From Manihot esculenta (lineage: Eukaryota; Streptophyta; Magnoliopsida; Malpighiales; Euphorbiaceae): DNA of 64,000 bases. Where the stretch lies: positions 2,133,001 to 2,197,000 of the forward strand of contig NC_035164.2 in the NCBI RefSeq assembly GCF_001659605.2, in the 5' to 3' direction. Position numbers and translations under genes: made by a program. Below the pieces are notes generated by a model. That model searched no databases and was not told the origin of the DNA. It saw only the letters and a list, made by a program, of their open reading frames with translations. Below, piece after piece: positions 57,905-64,000 of the stretch; the stretch's first letter is position 1; each line of letters opens with the position of its first letter.

Positions 57905-59682
57905 GGCGGTAAAAATTAGAGGTAAATTTGACCTAATTGCTCTGGAGATGGGATCTGATGGGTAATAATGAAATGGGTTGACCATATAATATAATATTAA
58001 AAAATGATAAAATGATGAATTTAATGAAATTTTAGTCCATATTGGAGAGAATTTATGGACAAAATGATGCCATTCATTACTAATTACAGCAAGTTTGATT
58101 AGGGTTTTAGTGTTGGCACTGTAAATAGGATCTCTAATTCTCCACCTAGTGCTATAATAATTATTGTATTTTAATAATTTAATTTTTAAATCATTGTTTA
58201 CTTCTTAACTAATACATTTTTTTTCTTCTTATAAAAAAAATACATTTTTTAGCTTTATTTTTTTTAATAATCATGGTTTAATTTTATTTCAGAATATTGT
58301 GATTTTTTTTTGTCTTAAATATATATGTTATCTTTATATTGAGAAGTACATTCATAAAATTGATAAGAAAAAAAAAAATAGATGCAACATACAAAAACTG
58401 ATTTTAAAATATATTTAATTTTTTTAATTTAGTTATACTAGATAAAAAAATGCACATCTTATCATTTAATGTTCATATTACTTTAAAAAAAAATAAATGC
58501 TATTAAAATATAGTTGATGTGAATGGTACTGCGATCGGTTAAATTTGAAAAAAACAGAATGTGAAATGATTAGCGCCTACAATAGTCATTCCAAATATGG
58601 TGAATATAGAACTTAAAAATAGTTGTGTAAGAAAATTTCATATTTTTATCTCTGTGTTCGTTAGCCTATATACTGTAAAAAGATAGAGTTAATATAATTT
58701 TTTTTAAAATCCAGTAATAATGTGATTGGCTATTTAATAAAAAATTTTATCAGTTAATCGATTGATGATTTCGCGATTAGAGACGTAATATTAATTTGTG
58801 TCTATTAATGGTAATTTTATATCAAGATTTAAATTTTTTAGAAAGCGTGAATTTTGATAAAAAAAATTAAGTGTAATAGTATCCGAATTATTTTTTTCAG
58901 ATAAAATTACATATCAGTTTATCAAATTCTTATCACGTTTTATATTTTTAGATACACCTTTATAATTTACATCATCATTGTTAAAAAAGTATGCATTTTC
59001 AAAAATAAAAAAAAAAACCAACAATTTACTTATTTAATTAAAAGCTAGCAATTAGAATTCATCTATTTAAATAATACATACATTTTCTCCTAGATTAATC
59101 ATTAATTAAAATCTAGCTATGAAAATAATCTACTTAATTTTCCAACATATTTAAAAATTATGGGAAATTATTAGGATGTATTTAGAGAATTTTTATCCAT
59201 ATTAGGAAAAATATAAAATAAAAAGTCAAAATATAAGTAATAAGATTATAATATTAAATTTACCAAAGTTATTTTTAAATAAATTAATTTGTTTTTCAGT
59301 TGAAAAAGTTTTTAAAATTCATGTAAATAAACTAAAATAAATAGTGTATTATAATTAAGTTTGTCCCATTATATTACTTTTAATTATATAATTCTCATTC
59401 TTGAATAATAATTTCACAAAAATTAAATTTAATTAATTTTTTTAACATTTTTTTATTTGGAATAAACGAATACAATTTTTTTTAATTTAAAAAAACTTTA
59501 CTTTAAAAAATAAAAAATATTACATGATTTTATAAATTTGTTAATAAATTTTATTTTTTAAATTAAAATTAAATAATAAAAATAAATTATCTTATTTTTT
59601 TAAAATAACAATTATTATGAGACAGAAATAATAAAATTTTATTTATTTATATATGTGGTGTGGTTACATAAGACATACATAA

Positions 59683-59806
59683 ACAGTGGCGGAGCCAGGA
59701 GTTTCCCTTTGGTAGAGCACCGGCTGCGCCGCTGTGACACATTCATCCCCTTCAAAGCATTTTTCGATCGCCGGTATGGCACGTACCTTTCCTCCGTCCC
59801 GTGTAC
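59683..59806. mobile_element. Short GC-rich insert near peptide gene 3
   Basis: About 120 bases, far more GC-rich than the surroundings, absent from the matching flank of peptide gene 2 (near 56860). It begins AGTGGCGGAGCCAGGAG, a phrase I associate with widespread plant repeats. A short ACATA repeat flanks it. Family not assigned. Confidence 0.4.
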
Positions 59807-59960
59807 ATAGACTAAAGCTTGAATTTTGAAGAACTTGAGGCTTACCTCAGCTATGAATATTAGAACCAGCAAACCTTATCAATATTCCAAGGAAGAAGAA
59901 GAAACTCAACCCTTTTATTACAAAACATTATTTTACCGCTTAACTATGATTTAAGATATA

Positions 59961-60203
59961 TTAAACTTTGCCACCTTCATTATTATCGCCGACACCACCA
60001 CCACCATAACCACCCCTAGGAATAGAATGGTGGTCACAGCAGTTATCGTTGTCCTGATGCTTATTAACTTCTTGCTGGTTTCCGACAAGGTGGCGGCTGC
60101 TCCATTTCTCATCTTCACCAACAACTAAATCTAATTTCTTGTTCCCAGCAAAGCAGCATCCAACCATCATCAGTGCTAGAGCAATCACTACTACAACCTT
60201 CAT
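59961..60203 (-). CDS. Secreted peptide precursor 3, HHxIPR family
   Basis: 80 residues from the ATG at 60203; the longer frame upstream has no ATG. Signal peptide MKVVVVIALALMMVGCCFAG (1-20); spacer with DEKWSSRHLVGNQQE; motif DNDNCCDHHSIPRGGY (51-66); Gly/Asn-rich tail ending GGKV as in precursor 2. TATA-like CTATAAAAA at 60371-60379. AGCTTACC at 60310-60317 is the same presumed leader donor as in gene 2. Upstream similarity to gene 2 extends for several hundred bases (to about 60620). With gene 2 it forms a duplicate pair about 2.93 kb apart. Function unknown. Confidence 0.75.
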   Translation of the reverse strand: MKVVVVIALALMMVGCCFAGNKKLDLVVGEDEKWSSRHLVGNQQEVNKHQDNDNCCDHHSIPRGGYGGGGVGDNNEGGKV

Positions 60204-62037
60204 TCTTGCACTCTTTCTTTTTTTTACCAAAACTAAAGAAAATTATTCATAATTCAGACAACCACATACAAGAATTATCCAAAAAAAAAAGATTATATAT
60301 GATGATTGTAGCTTACCTTAGTACAGAGCCAAGAGTTCAAAATGGAGGAGAGAAAGAGAAATCTATAGTGTTTTTATAGAAAACGCAGCATCTGTAGGGT
60401 TTGTGTGGTTGAGCATAATGATGTAAATTTAGTGATGGGATCTCCACTGAATTAAAGAGGGTTAATAATTGAATGGATAATATTATTTTAAAAATGATTA
60501 AATGATGAATTTGAAGAATTTTTTGTCCATTTTGGAGAGAATTTATCTACAAATCATCATTAATCATAGAGAGTCTAGCAAGTTTGATTAGGGTTTCATT
60601 GTTGGCACTGTAAATAGAATAAATAAAATACTCCACCATAGGTAAAATTATGAAATTATCTAGCAATATATATATATCCTCTTAGTAATTACAGAAATTA
60701 TTTATTAAGTTAATTGGCTAAAATTAATTAATTATTTTTTTATTTTTTTATGTTTGGCATATGTTATTTGTTTTCAGCTCTGGACTTTTTCTCGTAAAAA
60801 TTTATCTAAAGCGATCTTGTTCTTGTAAAATAAAAAAAATTGAAAAAGTGAAAAAAAAAATCTAAACAAAAAGGTTTTCCAGTGAATGATGATGCATGTT
60901 TGAATTATGGAGAGGTAGCACTAAATGGGTTGACACTATTTTTAAAAAATTTAACAATATTAAAAATTATAAATATTATTTTTATCTCATAATTTTTATT
61001 TTTTTTATTTTTTTTACATGTATTAAAAATTTATTAATTTATTAATTATATTTATCATAAAAATATTAAATTTTAATAAAAAAGAAAAAAGTAACGAAAA
61101 TATCATGATATTTAATAAATTAATTTAATAAAATAAATGAATAATAAATTAAAAAAGAAATAAAAAAAAATGACGAGACTGTCATTTTCGCAAAGATTAA
61201 AAAATAGAATCGAATATCTCTCCCATTTACTTATAATCTTTTCCTCTTATCACAACAGCATTATAATAAAGAAGCGTTATAATAAAGAAACAACAGTTTC
61301 TCAACGGTATAAAATTATTATAAAAAATTAATTTTTCAACATATATATGTAACAATATATTTTAATAATAATTTATTATAATAAAATAATAATTTTAACC
61401 GAATTTTTTATTTATTATAAAATAAATAAATAAATCATTATTTTATACTGCAACAGCAGAAATAAATATTTTCAAATCATTACTATCAACTTATAATTAT
61501 AATTTAAATATATAAAATACCGATTTAAAGTTGTGACTTTATACTCATTTTTATGTTATAGCATATAATATGTTTTTTAAATTTTTTCACTTATTATGTC
61601 TTATCTTAGATTGAATATATTAAAAAGGTATGATTATTAATTTTAATTAAAATATATTACTATATATAATAAAAACTTTAAATTTTTTTTGTAATAATTT
61701 TAAATATACTGTTAAACTGTGTATTAATAATATAAAGATATTAATTTTAGTAAAAATATTATTATTTAAACTCCAAAATATAATAATGACGTAAAAGAAG
61801 TGAATTTATTTCTTACACTTTGGTGTAAGTGGAAACTGTGATAGATGAGTTTATGATCAGGGAAATGGCTATCAGCTCAAGAGGATTGATAAACATACAA
61901 TAATGATTCTTATCTGAAATATAAAACATATATTATTTATATATTTTCCTGCTGCAGATAATTATACATTACCATACACTCCTCTCACATCTCCCTTATA
62001 AACGTCATACATCTAACTAGCGAAAGCAAGGTTTAAT
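60204..62037. other. Promoter of peptide gene 3 and AT-rich spacer
   Basis: 60310-60620 is the conserved leader and upstream block. 60621-62037 is AT-rich with no gene seen. Confidence 0.5.
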
Positions 62038-62271
62038 TTACCCACTACCACCGTTGCCGCTGCCATCGCCGCCGTTGTTGTTAAAGTCCTGCCTAGGAAT
62101 GTAATGATGGTTGTTGACACTGCTTCCAGGATAAGTGTAGCCAACATTCACATCCTTGTTCTCTTCTACATTCATTTCTACACTTAAAGCTTTCCTATTT
62201 GTAGCCAAGCAAGACCTCATCATCACAAACATAAGGAGGACTAGGGCAAGCCTTAGCCTCACAACACCCAT
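62038..62271 (-). CDS. Secreted peptide precursor 4, HHxIPR family
   Basis: 77 residues from the ATG at 62271. Signal peptide about 1-24 (VRLRLALVLLMFVMMRSCLA), acidic spacer, motif NNHHYIPRQDF (53-63), then a tail made almost only of Gly, Asn, Ser and Asp. TATA-like CTATATAAAAC at 62374-62384. Upstream phrases (AAGATTAAGTGGGATGGCC near 62470, CACTATAAATAGGAAAACTC near 62557) recall those of the relic at 54.7 kb and of genes 2 and 3. It is the diverged outer member of the cluster. No Cys in the mature part. Function unknown. Confidence 0.7.
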   Translation of the reverse strand: MGVVRLRLALVLLMFVMMRSCLATNRKALSVEMNVEENKDVNVGYTYPGSSVNNHHYIPRQDFNNNGGDGSGNGGSG

Positions 62272-62988
62272 CTGCTTAATTCTTCCTGTGAACAATAACC
62301 TGTTTGTAAGCTTTAGAGATTTTTTTTTTTTTTTTTGTGGAAGAGATTAGGGAGGAAGGAGAGGGATTAACCTGTTTTATATAGAGAGGAATGGCATTGG
62401 CACACCTTATGAGATTTTTTTTTAAAATAATTTTAATGAAAATATATATGGGATGTCCACTAAAATGGGACAAGATTAAGTGGGATGGCCAAGCTATCAC
62501 ATTCAAAAATTGATGAGATTTAGGAATTATTTAATTAATTTATTCCTAAAAATAAGCACTATAAATAGGAAAACTCCACCCTTAGTGGTGGATTTGGATG
62601 CAACAAATTTAATTTCAATTTGATGTCAAAAGCTTAATTAGTAGCAAGTAACTTTTGGGTATTAGGAAGTTTCTTGAGAAACTTTGTAGGTAGCTACCAC
62701 ACTATGAAGTGGAGACATTTGGAAAGCCTTTGCTTGGATTTAGAAGATATTTTTACTTGTTAATCATTGCTTTGCTTTTTAGGAGTTAATCAATCATTTG
62801 TAGGAAGACACTTGGCTCAATCTACACTTTATTTAGCTCAATCTTTATGGATGTGTGGATTTTGATTATGAGAACAATGTCCTCTTAACCCAAAATCCAT
62901 GTTGACTTAATTATATTTCTTCATTATTAAATCCATAAATGAATTATTATTATTATTTGCAACACATTAAAAGAAATAAAATAATTAT
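62272..62988. other. Promoter of peptide gene 4 and spacer
   Basis: TATA-like element and shared upstream phrases to about 62600; no gene seen beyond them. Confidence 0.5.
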
Positions 62989-63476
62989 TGATTATCGCTG
63001 GGTTTCTTCGTCCCGGTCTAAGATCAGGCCCATTGGGGAACCCATAATCTGAAGGATTCTAAGCCTCCTTCAAGAATCAGGTTCAACCCACTCAGCTCAA
63101 AGACCGGACTCCAGTCAGTTTCTTCAATCAGGCCGGTCCAGCCTTTATGACCCGAGGATTAGATCCTCTCTAGGCCCAACTCCGACCCCACCTTTCAGCC
63201 TAACTCAAAGAAAGAAAGGCGACCAGCCCACTCGCCTGGTGGGCCCATCCGCACCCGCGTCTGGGATAATCAGGGGTCGTTATGCATGGAACAGCAATCT
63301 GATTTCTTCGTACGTCCATATCAAAGTAACAGAGACAGGTGACCCAATGACACACATTCTGTTACACATCACTAGCGGACAAAAAGAAACATATAAAAAT
63401 AGAAATACTCTCCTCTAATTCTAAGTTTTTTCCAGTTTTATAAAACCTTGTAAAACTCTATTTTCTCAAATCATCA
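62989..63476 (-). mobile_element. Solo LTR with 5-bp target duplication
   Basis: 488 GC-richer bases starting TGATTATCGC and ending AAATCATCA (TG...CA ends, with a short TGAT/ATCA inverted terminus). They are flanked by a perfect 5-base repeat ATTAT at 62984-62988 and 63477-63481. This is the signature of a retrotransposon LTR left after recombination of the two ends. Related in opposite orientation to the insertion at 32149-32628; the minus strand is given to match that copy. No internal retrotransposon genes are seen. Confidence 0.78.
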
Positions 63477-64000
63477 ATTATGATTTAAGTAAGCTCATTA
63501 TTTTAATTTATAGCTTTTCAAATTTTTGAATATAACTGTGTTTCTTATTTCATTCTTACGACTTAAAAACTCAATTATTTCATCATTTAATTTTAAAATT
63601 ATAATTATTCACATCATGTAATTTTAAATAATTTGGAAAGACAATGATTAGTTAATGTATTTCTTATTTTTTATTTTTTATAAGAATTTAGAAAAATGAG
63701 TTCACAAAGAAAATTATTTTCAATTTAAAAAGCTAGAAAATATATTCAAATTATCATTGTTTTTAGAAATATGTTCTTTTTATAATATTCTCCATCTTAA
63801 TTTTATATTAATTTAAAATAAAAAAATTAATATATTTTATATTAATTTAAAATAAAAGAAAATTTATATATCGTTAAATATATAAAAATATAATTATTAA
63901 AAACCTTATTTTATTTATGTATGGAGTTATGTATTTTTCACTTTTTAAATATAATATAAAAAATAATTATTTCAGTATTTTATATTTCTTTTATAAAATT
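63477..64000. other. AT-rich non-coding DNA
   Basis: Nothing identifiable is seen. Confidence 0.6.

Larger units (their letters stand above)
57274..59960. other. Promoter of peptide gene 2 and long spacer
   Basis: Promoter elements lie at 57443-57515. The conserved upstream block is split by an insertion at 57551-57904 and resumes to about 58140 (GATGGGATCTGATGG, GTTTGATTAGGGTTT, GTTGGCACTGTAAATAG). 58141-59640 is AT-rich with no gene seen. 59640-59960 is the downstream flank of peptide gene 3 and includes a GC-rich insert at about 59683-59806. Confidence 0.5.

Noticed and set aside
1..64000. tRNA, rRNA, CRISPR arrays, prokaryotic-type operons
   Set aside because: None found. The only tRNA-like signal is the SINE at 9165-9256, which cannot fold as a full tRNA.

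Overview
The window is nuclear DNA of a flowering plant, almost certainly a eudicot. It is AT-rich, its genes are split by many short AT-rich GT-AG introns, and the proteins belong to land-plant families (BEL1-like homeodomain, an ABCG24/28-type transporter, plant F-box, secreted peptide precursors). The order Malpighiales (for example Euphorbiaceae) is a guess from overall feel only. Exon structures below were assembled by hand from splice sites, frame continuity and family knowledge. Coding lengths close in frame for every multi-exon gene.

Layout. 1-2147 is AT-rich DNA and the 3' side of the first gene. 2148-7248 (-) is a ten-exon OTU-domain deubiquitinase with its promoter near 8.3-8.5 kb. 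8.56-13.2 kb is repeat-rich and holds a 92-bp tRNA-like SINE with a perfect 17-bp target duplication and a broken LINE ORF1. 13526-22002 (+) is a 14-exon ABCG transporter; two of its introns carry MITEs with perfect target duplications. 24727-28805 (-) is an organellar GET3-type ATPase. 30158-35452 holds two F-box genes (-) from a roughly 4.16-kb direct duplication; one copy later received an LTR-like insertion. 37569-38957 (-) is a single-exon pseudokinase. 39-45.6 kb is essentially non-coding. 46899-52118 (+) is a four-exon BEL1-like homeodomain gene with an intron and upstream ORFs in its leader. 53.9-62.3 kb is a small-peptide region: one cysteine-rich secreted peptide (+), then a minus-strand cluster of four intact secreted-peptide precursors sharing an HHxIPRxx(Y/F) motif, plus a probable fifth dead copy. 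A solo LTR lies at 62989-63476.

The genes are not an operon and mostly work independently: ubiquitin editing, export, organellar protein targeting, SCF substrate choice, signalling and developmental transcription. Two groupings carry extra meaning. The ABCG/GET3 pair is also adjacent in Arabidopsis (recalled as At5g60740/At5g60730), so it looks like ancient microsynteny. The peptide cluster at 54-62 kb is the best candidate for something undescribed: I cannot place its motif in any plant peptide-hormone family I know.
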